A stretch of 42,971 bases of DNA from assembly GCA_018897555.1 (NCBI GenBank), contig JAHIKK010000089.1:1-42971 (forward strand). The letters are read 5' to 3'. The position numbers and the translations under genes were made by a program. This DNA is from Candidatus Omnitrophota bacterium. Lineage in GTDB: Bacteria > Omnitrophota > Gorgyraeia > Gygaellales > Profunditerraquicolaceae. The notes below the pieces were generated by a model that worked only from the letters and a program-made list of their open reading frames with translations, was not told the DNA's origin and searched no databases. Shown here in pieces: positions 15,655 through 24,006 of this stretch (positions within the stretch are counted from its first letter, which is position 1; every line of letters starts with the position of its first letter).

Positions 15655-15674
15655 AGCGAACTAACACCAATACC

Positions 15675-16088
15675 TTACTTTGCCGGAGCCTTGGCTTTTG
15701 ATAGGGCTTCAGCTTTTTTGATGGTTGGCGCTTGATTTGTTCTCTTCTTTCCTTTTCTGGTGCGCGCATTTGTACGTGTACGCTGCCCTCTGACCGGAAG
15801 GCCTTTTTTATGCCGCATCCCTCTCCAGGAACCAATATCCATCAGGCGCTTAATATTCTGGGATATATCCCGCCTTAAATCACCTTCAATCTTTAAAGAC
15901 CCTTTTTGCAAAATTTGAGTAATCCGCGAAACTTCTTCTTCGCTTAAATCTTTGGCCCGCTTATCCGGATTAACCCCGGCCTCTTTAAGTACAACATTCG
16001 AAAGTGCCCTGCCTATCCCATATAAATAAGTAAGGGCAATCTCAATTCTCTTCTCTTTAGGTATATCCACACCGATAATTCTTGGCAT
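15675..16088 (-). CDS. rpsM: Small ribosomal subunit protein uS13
   Basis: uS13 (137 residues) forms the head bridge to the 50S subunit and contacts P-site tRNA. It begins [20 protein letters not shown], has the helix-two-turn-helix region, and carries the conserved basic block [20 protein letters not shown] near residues 95-114. The tail after ARTRKGKK adds about 20 Lys/Ala-rich residues, slightly longer than usual. It lies 21 nt after rpmJ in the alpha-operon order. The following 95-nt spacer holds a 63-bp repeat. Confidence 0.98.
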   Translation of the reverse strand: MPRIIGVDIPKEKRIEIALTYLYGIGRALSNVVLKEAGVNPDKRAKDLSEEEVSRITQILQKGSLKIEGDLRRDISQNIKRLMDIGSWRGMRHKKGLPVRGQRTRTNARTRKGKKRTNQAPTIKKAEALSKAKAPAK

Positions 16089-16109
16089 ATCCTCTCCTTA
16101 AAAAATACT

Positions 16110-16223
16110 CTAACCTTGTCTCTGTTTATGTTTAGTAGTAGCGCAAATAACCCGCACCACTCCTCTTCTTTTTATTATTTTACACTTGTCGCAAATTTTA
16201 CGAATAGAAGCTTTTACTTTCAT
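16110..16223 (-). CDS. rpmJ: Large ribosomal subunit protein bL36, zinc-site form
   Basis: A 37-residue protein beginning [15 protein letters not shown]. It keeps all four zinc ligands (C11, C14, C27, H32) and the basic middle [13 protein letters not shown]. It helps fold domain V/VI of 23S rRNA. The ATG at 16223 comes one nt after the infA stop, and the TAG is at 16110-16112. This is its standard place between infA and rpsM. Confidence 0.97.
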   Translation of the reverse strand: MKVKASIRKICDKCKIIKRRGVVRVICATTKHKQRQG

Positions 16224-16224
16224 C

Positions 16225-16443
16225 TTATCTCACCCGAAAAGTAATTCTCCCCCGGCTTAGATCATAAGGAGAAAGTTCTAATTTAACTTTATCACCCGGA
16301 ATAATCCTGATAAAATTCATGCGCATCTTTCCTGAAACATGCGCCAATACTACATGCCCATTTTCAAGCTGGACCTTAAACATGGCATTAGGCAATGCCT
16401 CAATAATTTTGCCTTCTGTCTCAATTAATTCTTCTTTTGCCAT
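16225..16443 (-). CDS. infA: Translation initiation factor IF-1
   Basis: A 72-residue single OB-fold protein that binds the 30S A site during initiation. The sequence begins [20 protein letters not shown], with the conserved [23 protein letters not shown] region (quoted in part: [17 protein letters not shown]) and ends RGRITFRVR. The length is normal. It lies ten nt after map and one nt before rpmJ, the usual order in the spc/alpha junction. Confidence 0.98.
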   Translation of the reverse strand: MAKEELIETEGKIIEALPNAMFKVQLENGHVVLAHVSGKMRMNFIRIIPGDKVKLELSPYDLSRGRITFRVR

Positions 16444-16453
16444 TTTCTGAGCC

Positions 16454-17203
16454 TTAATTTAATTTAGTTAAGATTACCGGCCCTTTATCCGTAACCGCAA
16501 CCGTGTGTTCAAAATGCGCTGAAGGAGTGCCATCCGCCGTTACCGCCGTCCAGCCATTCGCCATAACTTCACACTCCCAACTGCCAAGATTAATCATGGG
16601 TTCAATAGCTAAAACCATTCCGCTTTTTAAAAACGGCCCTAAACCCGGCCTGCCAAAATTAGGAATCTCCGGTTCCTCATGCAAGGCAACACCGATCCCA
16701 TGCCCCACAAACTGCCGGACTACTGAAAAACCCTGCGCCTCTACAAAACTTTGAATACTATGAGAAATATCAGTTAAATAATTTCCAACTTGCGCCTGTT
16801 TGATTCCGATAGCTAAAGACTGCTTGGCTACGGCAATTAACTTTAGCCTGTCCGCATCTACTTTACCCACCGGTAAAGTCACGGCCATATCCGAAAAAAA
16901 ACCTTCGTAATTTACTCCTAAATCTATGCTGACGATATCCCCTTCTAAAATTACTCTTGAACCCGGAATACCGTGAACAATCTCTTCATTCACCGAAACG
17001 CAGGCTGTCCCCGGAAAACCTTTATAACCTTTAAAAGCTGCCAACGCCTTTTCTTTACGAATTAATTCCGCGCTCAATAAATCAATATCCAGAGTGGTCA
17101 TTCCCGGCCGCAAGGCAGCTTGCAGTTTTTGCATTACAGAAGCCAAAATCACTCCTGAACGCTTAAGCATGGTTAAATCTTTTTGCGACTTCAGGGGAAT
17201 CAT
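16454..17203 (-). CDS. map: Methionine aminopeptidase type I
   Basis: Removes the initiator methionine from nascent proteins. This 249-residue pita-bread-fold enzyme has all five metal ligands: D94 and D105 in [16 protein letters not shown]168 in [14 protein letters not shown]201 in LAIEP, and E232 in HFEHTVAVT. It lacks the N-terminal SH3/zinc extensions of other subtypes, fitting type Ia. It abuts adk with no gap (adk stop 17204-17206), in the classic secY-adk-map-infA order. Confidence 0.97.
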   Translation of the reverse strand: MIPLKSQKDLTMLKRSGVILASVMQKLQAALRPGMTTLDIDLLSAELIRKEKALAAFKGYKGFPGTACVSVNEEIVHGIPGSRVILEGDIVSIDLGVNYEGFFSDMAVTLPVGKVDADRLKLIAVAKQSLAIGIKQAQVGNYLTDISHSIQSFVEAQGFSVVRQFVGHGIGVALHEEPEIPNFGRPGLGPFLKSGMVLAIEPMINLGSWECEVMANGWTAVTADGTPSAHFEHTVAVTDKGPVILTKLN

Positions 17204-17851
17204 TTAAACTTCTGCGCTTAACTCAATAATCTGCCGCAAAACCACTTTCGCTTCTAAATCCGCGTTCAAGCTGTGTAGTTTTTTTGTTTTCTTATAATAC
17301 TCTATCAAAGAAGCAACTTGCTGTTTATAAACTTCCAGGCGCTTGACCACCGTTATTTCATTATCATCAGAACGCTGATATAAAGGCCCCTGGCAGCTAT
17401 CGCATAAACCTTTTACTTTAGGGGGCATGTTGGAGGCATGGAAATTAGCTCCACACTTAGAACAAACTAATCTTCCCGTAAGCCGCTTGATAATTACCTG
17501 ATCACTAGTGTCCAGGTAAACAACTAAATCTACGGCTAAACCCTTAGACGCCAAAATTGCATCTAAAGAATGGGCCTGAGGCAAGGTCCGGGGATAACCG
17601 TCTAAAATAAAACCTTTTTTTATATCCGGATTACTAAAACGCTCATCAAGCATTTTGGCAACCAGGTCATCCGGCACCAGCAATCCTTTTTCCATGATAC
17701 CCTTGGCCTGTTTGCCTAAATCCGTATCCAGCGAAACATTCTGCCTTAAGATATCCCCGGTTGAAATATGCGGCACTCCTAATTTTTCTGCCAGCTTTTT
17801 TGCCTGAGTACCCTTACCTGCCCCCGGAGGGCCTAAAAGCACCAAATACAT
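17204..17851 (-). CDS. adk: Adenylate kinase, zinc-lid form
   Basis: Catalyses ATP + AMP = 2 ADP. The 215-residue long form has P-loop GPPGAGKGT (7-15), AMP-site STGDILR, and DGYPRTLPQA. The LID domain carries CSKCG and CDSCQ (around residues 130-156), a four-cysteine zinc site seen in many Gram-positive and deep-branching bacteria. Its ATG overlaps the final nucleotide of secY. Gene order is the canonical spc-operon tail. Confidence 0.97.
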   Translation of the reverse strand: MYLVLLGPPGAGKGTQAKKLAEKLGVPHISTGDILRQNVSLDTDLGKQAKGIMEKGLLVPDDLVAKMLDERFSNPDIKKGFILDGYPRTLPQAHSLDAILASKGLAVDLVVYLDTSDQVIIKRLTGRLVCSKCGANFHASNMPPKVKGLCDSCQGPLYQRSDDNEITVVKRLEVYKQQVASLIEYYKKTKKLHSLNADLEAKVVLRQIIELSAEV

Positions 17852-19197
17852 TATCTTCTTCCTCTAATCTGGCCGCTTTTAATAAAACCTTCATAATGGT
17901 GTGTCAATAAATGTGATTCCACCTGCTTTAAAGTATCCAGCATCACACCGACGATAATTAAAACCCCGGTCCCTCCGAAAAATGAGGCCACTAGATACGG
18001 CACCTTTAACCAAGCCATGATAAAGTCCGGAAGAATAGCAATAATGGCAATAAAACTTGCGCCCGCCAAGGTAATCCTGGTCATTACAAAATCCAGAAAT
18101 TCCGCCGTGGGTGCCCCTGGACGGATCCCGGGAATAAAGCCCCCGTACTTTTTCATATTCTCGGCCAAATCATTCGGATTAAAAACAATAGCGGTATAAA
18201 AATAACAAAAGAAAATTATTAGAAGAGCGTAGACTACCGAATAAAGAACCTGTCCCCGGATTAAACTCTGCGCAAAGCGCTGAAAACCTGGATTAGGAAT
18301 AAAAGATGCCAGGGTTGCCGGAAACAAAATAATTGACTGGGCAAAGATAATGGCGATAACTCCGGAAGTATCCACTTTCAGCGGTATATAAGTGCTTTGG
18401 CCGCCATAAATTTTACGGCCCACGATACGCCGGGCATATTGCACCGGTATCTTTCTTAGGCCTTGCGTAATCAGAATTACCGAGAAAACTACCGCCACTA
18501 ATAAAACAGCCATAATTAACAAAGTAACCGGCTGGATCTGCCTGCGGCTGGCAGCAAAAGGTGAAATCAAAACCCAAAGCTGATTAAGCGCTGTGGGAAT
18601 CCGCGAAATAATACCGGCGGTAATTACCAGAGAAATACCGTTACCGATACCCCGCTCCTGGATTTGCTCACCCAGCCACATAATAAAGATGGTTCCGGTA
18701 GTAAGCGTTAAAACCGTTAAGATCCGAAACCCCCACCCCGGATGCATAACGATCTGCAGCCCTTCAAAACGCGCCGGATTTTCAAGCCAGAGAGCGATAA
18801 AATAAGATTGCACCACCGAAAGTAAAACTGTCCCGTAACGCGTAAACTGGTTAATCTTTTCGTATCCGCTTTTACCCTCTTTGGCCATTTTCTCAAAAGC
18901 CGGTACAACGGCCGTAAGTAATTGCATGATAATCGAGCTAGAAATGTAAGGCATGATCCCCAGGGCGAATATAGTTAAACGTTCCATAGCGCCGCCGGAA
19001 AACATGTTAATTATGCCAAAGAGCGTGCCACCTTGGGTTTTAGAAATGCGGTTAAAAAAATCCGCCAGGGCTGCTCCGTCAATACCGGGAGTGGGAATAT
19101 AACAACCCACGCGGTAAACCGCAATCAGGGCGCCGGTTATAATCAAGCGCCTCTTTAAATCCGGGATCTTAAACGCATTAACTAGCGCGTTAAACAT
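17851..19197 (-). CDS. secY: Protein translocase channel subunit SecY
   Basis: The central pore of the SecYEG translocon in the inner membrane, 448 residues with ten predicted membrane segments. Recognisable blocks are GCYIPTPGIDG near residue 31 (after TM1), the plug/TM2 region, TRYGTVLLSVVQSYFIA, GNGISLVI near 184, PVQYARR near 252 in the cytoplasmic C4 loop, and PGIRPG in the C5 loop. It is partnered with SecE at the far end of the superoperon. The ATG overlaps the last 8 nt of rplO, and the stop overlaps adk by one nt. Confidence 0.97.
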   Translation of the reverse strand: MFNALVNAFKIPDLKRRLIITGALIAVYRVGCYIPTPGIDGAALADFFNRISKTQGGTLFGIINMFSGGAMERLTIFALGIMPYISSSIIMQLLTAVVPAFEKMAKEGKSGYEKINQFTRYGTVLLSVVQSYFIALWLENPARFEGLQIVMHPGWGFRILTVLTLTTGTIFIMWLGEQIQERGIGNGISLVITAGIISRIPTALNQLWVLISPFAASRRQIQPVTLLIMAVLLVAVVFSVILITQGLRKIPVQYARRIVGRKIYGGQSTYIPLKVDTSGVIAIIFAQSIILFPATLASFIPNPGFQRFAQSLIRGQVLYSVVYALLIIFFCYFYTAIVFNPNDLAENMKKYGGFIPGIRPGAPTAEFLDFVMTRITLAGASFIAIIAILPDFIMAWLKVPYLVASFFGGTGVLIIVGVMLDTLKQVESHLLTHHYEGFIKSGQIRGRR

Positions 19198-19747
19198 TTA
19201 TGATTTCTGTTTTACCACCGGCGCTAGCAATTTCCACAGCCGCACGTTTTGAAAATGCGTGCGCCTGGATAGTCACCGCATTTTTAATGGAGCCTTTACC
19301 CAATATTTTAATTAAAGCAGACGCATCAGAAATTAAGCCGTTTGCTTTTAAAAGCAGGGGCGTAATGGTAGTTTCCTTAATAGAATTCAAATCGCTTAAA
19401 TTAACAATCTGATAAACTTTCTTAAAATTACTTACAAATCCGCGCTTGGGCATTCTACGGATCAGCGGAGACTGGCCTCCTTCAAAACCTAAATAAAAAT
19501 GCCTGCCGGCGCGGGAGGTCTGCCCCTTACTTCCCCGGGTAGAAGTCTTACCATGCCCGGAGCTGGAACCGCGGCCCAGGAGTTTTCTCTTTTTACGCGA
19601 ACCAGGAGGGCTCTTAAGATTAGACAAAGAAACCACATTGACAGAAGATTCCTCTTTAACCTTTTTAGGCGCTAGATTCTTGGCAGTTTTCTTGGTTACT
19701 GGTTTTTTATTAACCGCTGTTTTTTCTGCAGATTTTTTTTCTTTCAT
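19190..19747 (-). CDS. rplO: Large ribosomal subunit protein uL15 with N-terminal extension
   Basis: uL15 (185 residues) is a late-assembly 50S protein. The family core usually begins near LSNLKSPPGSRKKRKLLGRG, here at about residue 41. Before it lies a Lys/Ala-rich extension of about 40 residues. ATG 19747 comes only four nt after the rpsE stop and has an AAGG motif upstream, so the long form is likely. A GTG near the core (in VNVVSL) with GAGGAA upstream is an alternative start. rpmD (L30), which normally precedes rplO, is missing. Confidence 0.95.
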   Translation of the reverse strand: MKEKKSAEKTAVNKKPVTKKTAKNLAPKKVKEESSVNVVSLSNLKSPPGSRKKRKLLGRGSSSGHGKTSTRGSKGQTSRAGRHFYLGFEGGQSPLIRRMPKRGFVSNFKKVYQIVNLSDLNSIKETTITPLLLKANGLISDASALIKILGKGSIKNAVTIQAHAFSKRAAVEIASAGGKTEIINV

Positions 19748-19751
19748 TTTC

Positions 19752-20204
19752 TTAAGCCTTCAGGTTCATTAAACCCTGCATCGTAGCTTTAATAACATTA
19801 ATCGGATTATTTGATTTTAAACATTTAGTAAGTATATCCTTAATACCGGCGGCTTCACAAATTGCGCGCACCGGGCCTGCCGCAATAACCCCCGTACCTT
19901 CGCTTGCCGGCTTAAGCATTACCGAGGCCGCTCCAAATTTCCCGATTATTTCGTGAGGAATAGTTGAGCCCTCCAAAGGAATCTTAAACAAGCTCTTCTT
20001 GGCTTTAGTTAAAGATTTGCGAATCGCCTCGGCAACTTCATTAGCTTTGTCCAGGGCAAAACCTACCCTGCCCTTAGTATCACCGACCACCACCAAAGCG
20101 CTAAAATGTAATTTCTTTCCGCCCTTGGTTACCTTAGTCACGCGGTTTATACTGATAACTTTTTCGATTAAATCTGACTGCTGTCCAATGTTTAATTCAC
20201 GCAT
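19752..20204 (-). CDS. rpsE: Small ribosomal subunit protein uS5
   Basis: uS5 (150 residues) is important for decoding accuracy and mRNA helicase activity at the entry channel. It has the N-terminal dsRBD-like domain ([34 protein letters not shown]), [20 protein letters not shown], then [19 protein letters not shown]. It is slightly short at the N-terminus compared with the E. coli protein. It follows rplR closely and is followed directly by rplO with no room for rpmD. Confidence 0.98.
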   Translation of the reverse strand: MRELNIGQQSDLIEKVISINRVTKVTKGGKKLHFSALVVVGDTKGRVGFALDKANEVAEAIRKSLTKAKKSLFKIPLEGSTIPHEIIGKFGAASVMLKPASEGTGVIAAGPVRAICEAAGIKDILTKCLKSNNPINVIKATMQGLMNLKA

Positions 20205-20207
20205 AGT

Positions 20208-20567
20208 TTAAAACTCCATTCCGCCTTTTCTTAATGCCTCGGCAAAAGATTTAACCCTGCCGTGATAAAGATATCCTGCCCGGTCAAAAATTACTTTGCT
20301 TACCCCTTTTTCCTTGGCTTCTTTAGCAAATAATTCACCAAAGAGTATCGCGGATTTAAGGTTCCCCGCGCTGGCAAACTTTTGTTTGATGGACTTATCT
20401 TTAGTCGAAAGAGAAAATAAAACCTTCCCCACAGTATCATCTAATACCTGCGCCGAAATATTCTTTAAAGAGCGGTGCACCACTAAGCGCGGTTTCTCTT
20501 TAGTGCCCAGCATCTTCATTTTGATTCTCTTGTGCCTCTTTTGCCTTAACTCTTCTTTTTTTCTCAT
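20208..20567 (-). CDS. rplR: Large ribosomal subunit protein uL18
   Basis: uL18 (119 residues) binds 5S rRNA in the central protuberance with uL5. After a basic N-terminus (MRKKEELRQKRHKRIKMK) come RLVVHRSLKNISAQVLDD and the C-terminal VIFDRAGYLYHGRVKSFAEA. I start at ATG 20567, one nt after the rplF stop; a longer frame to 20612 overlaps rplF and adds 15 non-family residues. The order rplF-rplR-rpsE is standard. Confidence 0.97.
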   Translation of the reverse strand: MRKKEELRQKRHKRIKMKMLGTKEKPRLVVHRSLKNISAQVLDDTVGKVLFSLSTKDKSIKQKFASAGNLKSAILFGELFAKEAKEKGVSKVIFDRAGYLYHGRVKSFAEALRKGGMEF

Positions 20568-20568
20568 T

Positions 20569-21114
20569 TTATTTACCGGTTGCTTGCGCCTTTCCCACCT
20601 TCTTTTTAACATGCTCCCCTACATAACGAATCCCTTTTCCTTTGTAAGGTTCCGGAGGATAAAAAGCGCGAATTTCACTTGCCACTTTCCCAATCAACTC
20701 TTTATCAATACCTTTAATCACTATCTGTGTCGGCTTAGGAGTTTCAATTTTAATACCCGCGGGAATTACATAATTTACCGGATGCGAAAAACCTAAGGCC
20801 ATATTCAATTTATCCCCGGCTACCGCAGCCTTAAAACCTACTCCCTGAATCTCCAATTCCTTAAGATACCCTTGAGTTACTCCCACAATCATATTGACGA
20901 TAAGCGCGCGAAATAATCCATGCAAAGATTTATCGATCTTAGTATCCGTGGCCCTTTTTACTAAAAGAATACCCGCATTAATCTCTACGCTTATCCCGCC
21001 GGATAGTTTACGCGCGAGCTTTCCTTTTGGCCCCTCTACGCAAACAGCCCCATCCATAACTTCGATTTTCACATCTTTAGGTATCGCTACTGTTTTATTT
21101 CCCAGCCTAGACAT
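20569..21114 (-). CDS. rplF: Large ribosomal subunit protein uL6
   Basis: uL6 (181 residues) lies near the factor-binding site and the sarcin-ricin loop. It has two tandem alpha/beta repeats. It starts MSRLGNKTVAIPKDVKIE, with GPKGKLARKL near 34 and the C-terminal signature PPEPYKGKGIRYVGEHVKKK that marks the family. It sits ten nt after rpsH and is followed after one nt by rplR. Confidence 0.98.
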   Translation of the reverse strand: MSRLGNKTVAIPKDVKIEVMDGAVCVEGPKGKLARKLSGGISVEINAGILLVKRATDTKIDKSLHGLFRALIVNMIVGVTQGYLKELEIQGVGFKAAVAGDKLNMALGFSHPVNYVIPAGIKIETPKPTQIVIKGIDKELIGKVASEIRAFYPPEPYKGKGIRYVGEHVKKKVGKAQATGK

Positions 21115-21124
21115 TTATTTTCCT

Positions 21125-21520
21125 TTACCAGATATATCCGATAACTTCGCCACCCACGCCTAACTCCCTGGCTTCCTTATCGGTAATTACACCTTTAGAA
21201 GTAGAAACAATCGCCAGTCCCCTGCCGCGTAAAACCGTAGGAACTTTCTTTCCTTTAACATAAACCCTTAAACCGGGCTTGGAAACTCGTTTAATATTAC
21301 GAATCACAGATTTACCCGCAACATATTTTAAATAAACCCTGACGATTCCCTGCTTTTTATCTTCAATCAGTTTAAAATTATCAATATATTCATTCTTTTT
21401 AAGAATAGCCATAATCGATTTTATATTACCGGAAGCCGGAAGATCCACGGTATCCTTCTTAATCCTTATGGCATTACGTATGATCGTAAAAACATCTGCA
21501 ATTAAATCTGTCCTAGACAT
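21125..21520 (-). CDS. rpsH: Small ribosomal subunit protein uS8
   Basis: uS8 (131 residues) is a primary binder of the 16S central domain and, in E. coli, the autogenous repressor of the spc operon. It shows DLIADVFTIIRNA at the start, YLKYVAGKSVIRNIKRVSKPG in the middle, and the C-terminal signature RGLAIVSTSKGVITDKEAR (quoted within 20 residues), ending GGEVIGYIW. It lies 13 nt after rpsN. Confidence 0.98.
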   Translation of the reverse strand: MSRTDLIADVFTIIRNAIRIKKDTVDLPASGNIKSIMAILKKNEYIDNFKLIEDKKQGIVRVYLKYVAGKSVIRNIKRVSKPGLRVYVKGKKVPTVLRGRGLAIVSTSKGVITDKEARELGVGGEVIGYIW

Positions 21521-21533
21521 TTAACTCTCCTAT

Positions 21534-21719
21534 TTACCAACTGGCCTTTTTAACGCCAGGGATCAGCCCTTGCCAAACCAACTCCCTAAAACAAATACGA
21601 CAGAGTTGAAATCTTCTAAGGTACCCACCGCTTCTTCCGCAGATTGAACAACGGTTATATTTACGGGTGGAAAACTTCGCCGGCCTCTTCCATCTTGCGA
21701 TTTGCGAATTCTTTGCCAT
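21534..21719 (-). CDS. rpsN: Small ribosomal subunit protein uS14, type Z (zinc-binding)
   Basis: The short 61-residue form of uS14. It has the four-cysteine zinc site C24, C27, C40 and C43 ([10 protein letters not shown] and LCRICF) and ends in [10 protein letters not shown]. Short, zinc-binding S14 is typical of Firmicutes and many other phyla, while E. coli has the long zinc-free form. ATG 21719 is preceded by GAAGGAAG. The spacer upstream, after rplE, is occupied by a double-hairpin repeat (21745-21805). Confidence 0.97.
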   Translation of the reverse strand: MAKNSQIARWKRPAKFSTRKYNRCSICGRSGGYLRRFQLCRICFRELVWQGLIPGVKKASW

Positions 21720-21744
21720 TTTTTATTTTTCTTCCTTCTCTTTT

Positions 21745-21805
21745 CCCGCCAATTCAATCTTTCTCTAGCGGGATCCCGCGCCAAATTTTATTCGCCTTCG
21801 CGGGA
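21745..21805. repeat. Double-hairpin repeat overlapping the end of rplE
   Basis: On the coding strand the first hairpin has arms TCCCGCG/CGCGGGA around an 18-nt loop, with its left arm inside the last codons of rplE and the stop codon in the loop. One T follows, then a second hairpin with arms CCCGC/GCGGG. The junction makes the perfect palindrome GCGGGATCCCGC (21768-21779). A GCGGGATCCCG junction recurs upstream of secE (near 42897). Confidence 0.75.
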
Positions 21806-22342
21806 AAAAGGCATGCCAAAATATTTTAACAAAGCCCTTGCCTGATCAACATTCTTGGCATTTTTAATTACAAAAGTAATATCCATACCCTGAGTACGGG
21901 TGATTCTGTCGTATTCAATCTCCGGAAAAATAATTTGCTCGCTTAAACCCAAAGTATAATTGTTGCCTTGATCAAAAGAATCCCGGGAAACCCCGCGGAA
22001 ATCACGGATACGGGGTAAGGCAATATTCAATAAACGATCGATAAACTCATACATCATCGCTCTTCTTAAAGTAACCTTAGCCCCTACCGACTGGCCTTCT
22101 CTAACTTTAAAATTAGCAATTGCTTTTTTTGCCCGGCGGATAAGCGGTTTCTGTCCGGTGATATTGGCCAGCTCCTCAACCGACTTCTCCAATAACTTGA
22201 TATCCTGAGTTCCCTCGCCGATACCCATATTCACCACAATCTTGTCGATTACCGGCACGGCCATTTTATTCTTCAGCTTAAAATCTGCCATAAGTTTAGG
22301 GACAATTTCATTACGGTATTTTTCTAACATTCTAGGTATCAT
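21788..22342 (-). CDS. rplE: Large ribosomal subunit protein uL5
   Basis: uL5 (184 residues) binds 5S rRNA and contacts P-site tRNA and S13. It has KIVVNMGIGEG near 34, GQKPLIRRAKKAIANFKVREG near 68-88 (quoted in parts), and the C-terminal TRTQGMDITFVIKNAK. The protein ends ALLKYFGMPFSREGE, a few residues past the usual end. Those last codons form one arm of a palindromic repeat (21745-21805), so an element appears to have supplied the terminus. It lies one nt after rplX. Confidence 0.97.
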   Translation of the reverse strand: MIPRMLEKYRNEIVPKLMADFKLKNKMAVPVIDKIVVNMGIGEGTQDIKLLEKSVEELANITGQKPLIRRAKKAIANFKVREGQSVGAKVTLRRAMMYEFIDRLLNIALPRIRDFRGVSRDSFDQGNNYTLGLSEQIIFPEIEYDRITRTQGMDITFVIKNAKNVDQARALLKYFGMPFSREGE

Positions 22343-22343
22343 C

Positions 22344-22655
22344 TTATAGCGCCTCTTTACAGCTCTTGCAAAATCTGGATTTTGTGCCGTCTTTTAGGAT
22401 CATCGATCCTACGCGGGAAGGCTTTGAACAATGTTTACAGAAAATCATAAGATTAGAAACACTAAGCGGCATCTCAATTGAAATTATCCCGCCTTTCTGA
22501 TCCTGGCGGCTCTGGCGCTTGTGTTTCTTGGATAAATTCAAGCCTTCAACGATGGCCCGCGAACCATCTTCAATGATGCTGATTACTTTACCTCGCTTAC
22601 CCTTATCTTTACCTTTAGTTATTTGGACGATATCATGCTTCTTAATTTTTTGCAT
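22344..22655 (-). CDS. rplX: Large ribosomal subunit protein uL24 with C-terminal CxxC pairs
   Basis: uL24 (103 residues) is an assembly initiator near the exit tunnel. The KOW motif is VQITKGKDKGKRGKVISI (about residues 10-27), followed by VEGLNLSKKH. The C-terminal part holds C73, C76, C96 and C99 (FCKHC and FCKSCKEAL), a likely zinc ribbon found in many bacterial L24 proteins but lost in E. coli. The ATG overlaps the rplN stop by one nt. Confidence 0.97.
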   Translation of the reverse strand: MQKIKKHDIVQITKGKDKGKRGKVISIIEDGSRAIVEGLNLSKKHKRQSRQDQKGGIISIEMPLSVSNLMIFCKHCSKPSRVGSMILKDGTKSRFCKSCKEAL

Positions 22656-23023
22656 TAAATTACCTCGGGCGCTAAAGAAATTATCTTGTTAAAATTTTTA
22701 TCCCTTAACTCGCGGGCAACCGGCCCGAATACGCGCGTACCTCTGGGGTTATCTTTATCATCAATAATCACGATGGCATTGCGGTCAAAACGCAAAATCG
22801 AACCGTCCGGCCTTCTGATGTCATGCCTTGTGCGCACAACTACTCCCCGGGCCATCTCCCCTTTTTTCACCGTCGCGCCCGGAATAGACTCCTTGATATT
22901 CACCCTGACCACATCTCCGATACTGGCATTAAAACTACCCATTTTGCCCAATACGCAGATTAACGAGGCCCTGCGCGCTCCGGTATTATCCGCAACATCT
23001 AAAATACTACGCAATTGCAGCAT
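22655..23023 (-). CDS. rplN: Large ribosomal subunit protein uL14
   Basis: uL14 (122 residues) is a highly conserved 50S interface protein. It opens [20 protein letters not shown], continues through [15 protein letters not shown] and [20 protein letters not shown] (20 residues), and ends ISLAPEVI. The length and all family signatures are normal. It follows rpsQ with no spacer and overlaps rplX by one nt. Confidence 0.98.
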   Translation of the reverse strand: MLQLRSILDVADNTGARRASLICVLGKMGSFNASIGDVVRVNIKESIPGATVKKGEMARGVVVRTRHDIRRPDGSILRFDRNAIVIIDDKDNPRGTRVFGPVARELRDKNFNKIISLAPEVI

Positions 23024-23305
23024 TTATACAATCTCCTCAGGTTTTACCAGATGCACATTTTCAGCCTTCTTCAGCACCTGCTTAACCATAAAATGTTTAT
23101 CTTTGGATAAAGGGCGTGTTTCCACGATGCTTACCGTATCCCCAAGCTTAGCGATCCCTTTTTCATCATGCGCCTTAAATTTATTATGAAGCTTAACCGT
23201 TTTAGAATATTTAGCATGCCGGGTTAAATGCATGGTTTTTACCACTACGGTTTTCTGCATTTTATCGCTGATCACTACCCCAGTAAATTCTTTTTGTTTA
23301 CCCAT
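23024..23305 (-). CDS. rpsQ: Small ribosomal subunit protein uS17
   Basis: uS17 (93 residues) is an OB-fold primary binder of the 16S 5' domain. It has EFTGVVISDKMQKTVVV near the N-terminus, KYSKTVKLHNKFKAHDE in the middle, and the signature GDTVSIVETRPLSKDKHF. A short C-terminal tail follows. It lies one nt after rpmC and abuts rplN in the usual L29-S17-L14 order. Confidence 0.98.
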   Translation of the reverse strand: MGKQKEFTGVVISDKMQKTVVVKTMHLTRHAKYSKTVKLHNKFKAHDEKGIAKLGDTVSIVETRPLSKDKHFMVKQVLKKAENVHLVKPEEIV

Positions 23306-23306
23306 C

Positions 23307-23498
23307 TTATTTATCTTTCTTTTCGTTTAAGATTGTCCTGATACGCGCGATATCTCTTTTGACCAGTGCAAACTTATGCGGCTTCTCTACATTGCCTGTA
23401 TAACGCTGTGTATTTAATTTAGCTAATTCAGCATACAGCCCTTTTTCTTTCTCCAACAACTCTTCTTTAGATAGATTTCTTATCTCTTGCGGCTTCAT
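23307..23498 (-). CDS. rpmC: Large ribosomal subunit protein uL29
   Basis: uL29 (63 residues) is a two-helix protein at the exit-tunnel rim, close to the SRP and trigger-factor docking site. The sequence begins MKPQEIRNLSKEELLEKEKG and contains the signature KPHKFALVKRDIARIRTIL. The ATG is preceded by GGGAGTGTCGAAGG. The latter part, GTCGAAGG, resembles the ends of the palindromic repeat occupying the upstream spacer. Confidence 0.97.
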   Translation of the reverse strand: MKPQEIRNLSKEELLEKEKGLYAELAKLNTQRYTGNVEKPHKFALVKRDIARIRTILNEKKDK

Positions 23499-23526
23499 CC
23501 TTCGACACTCCCTGTTAAATCCATTA

Positions 23527-23565
23527 CCTGCTCAGGATGACCCTGAGCGAAGTCGAACGGGTCAT
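23527..23565. repeat. Conserved-loop palindrome between rplP and rpmC
   Basis: Plus-strand arms ATGACCC (23537-23543) and GGGTCAT (23559-23565) flank a 15-nt loop, which on the minus strand reads GTTCGACTTCGCTCA. A flanking CCTGCTCAGG (23527-23536) forms a further inverted repeat. The loop matches those in lpdA (6299-6352) and rplC-rpsJ (27908-27936), while the stem is different. It fills most of the 68-nt spacer. Confidence 0.8.
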
Positions 23566-23566
23566 A

Positions 23567-23983
23567 TTATTTATGCACCCTGGTTACAAATTTAGTACGC
23601 AGCGGTATTTTATAGGCGGCCAGGCGAAAACAAGCCTTGGCATATTCCTGAGGGACGCCTCCCAGTTCAAAAAGCACACGCCCTCTTTTGATTACGCAAA
23701 CCCAATGATCCAGGTCCCCCTTACCTTTACCCATACGCACTTCGGCCGGTTTCTTGGTTATCGATTTATCCGGAAAAATTCTGATCCATAATTTTCCGCC
23801 CTTATGCAGTTGGCGTGCCAAAATAACGCGCACGGCTTCAATCTGCGTATTCTTAATCCATCCGTTTTCCAGAGATTTTAAACCAAATTCTCCAAAAGCA
23901 ACGCTTGAGCCGCAAGTAGCTATCCCCCGCCTCTGGCCTTTTTGCAATTTACGATATTTAACCCTCTTGGGCATTAATGCCAT
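23567..23983 (-). CDS. rplP: Large ribosomal subunit protein uL16
   Basis: uL16 (138 residues) sits beside the A-site tRNA elbow and helps organise the peptidyl-transferase region. It has [17 protein letters not shown], the AARV-like [20 protein letters not shown] region, and [18 protein letters not shown] (all short quotes). The C-terminus [12 protein letters not shown] matches the family. ATG 23983 has AAGGAG upstream. Repeat elements lie on both sides of this gene (24007-24081 and 23527-23565). Confidence 0.98.
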   Translation of the reverse strand: MALMPKRVKYRKLQKGQRRGIATCGSSVAFGEFGLKSLENGWIKNTQIEAVRVILARQLHKGGKLWIRIFPDKSITKKPAEVRMGKGKGDLDHWVCVIKRGRVLFELGGVPQEYAKACFRLAAYKIPLRTKFVTRVHK

Positions 23984-24006
23984 TACTTACTCCTTATCTA
24001 CTAGAT

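Noticed and set aside
15596-15835. 79-residue minus-strand frame overlapping rpsM
   Set aside because: It reads the rpsM gene in another frame and runs into the 63-bp repeat; its composition is Arg/Lys-rich shadow sequence.
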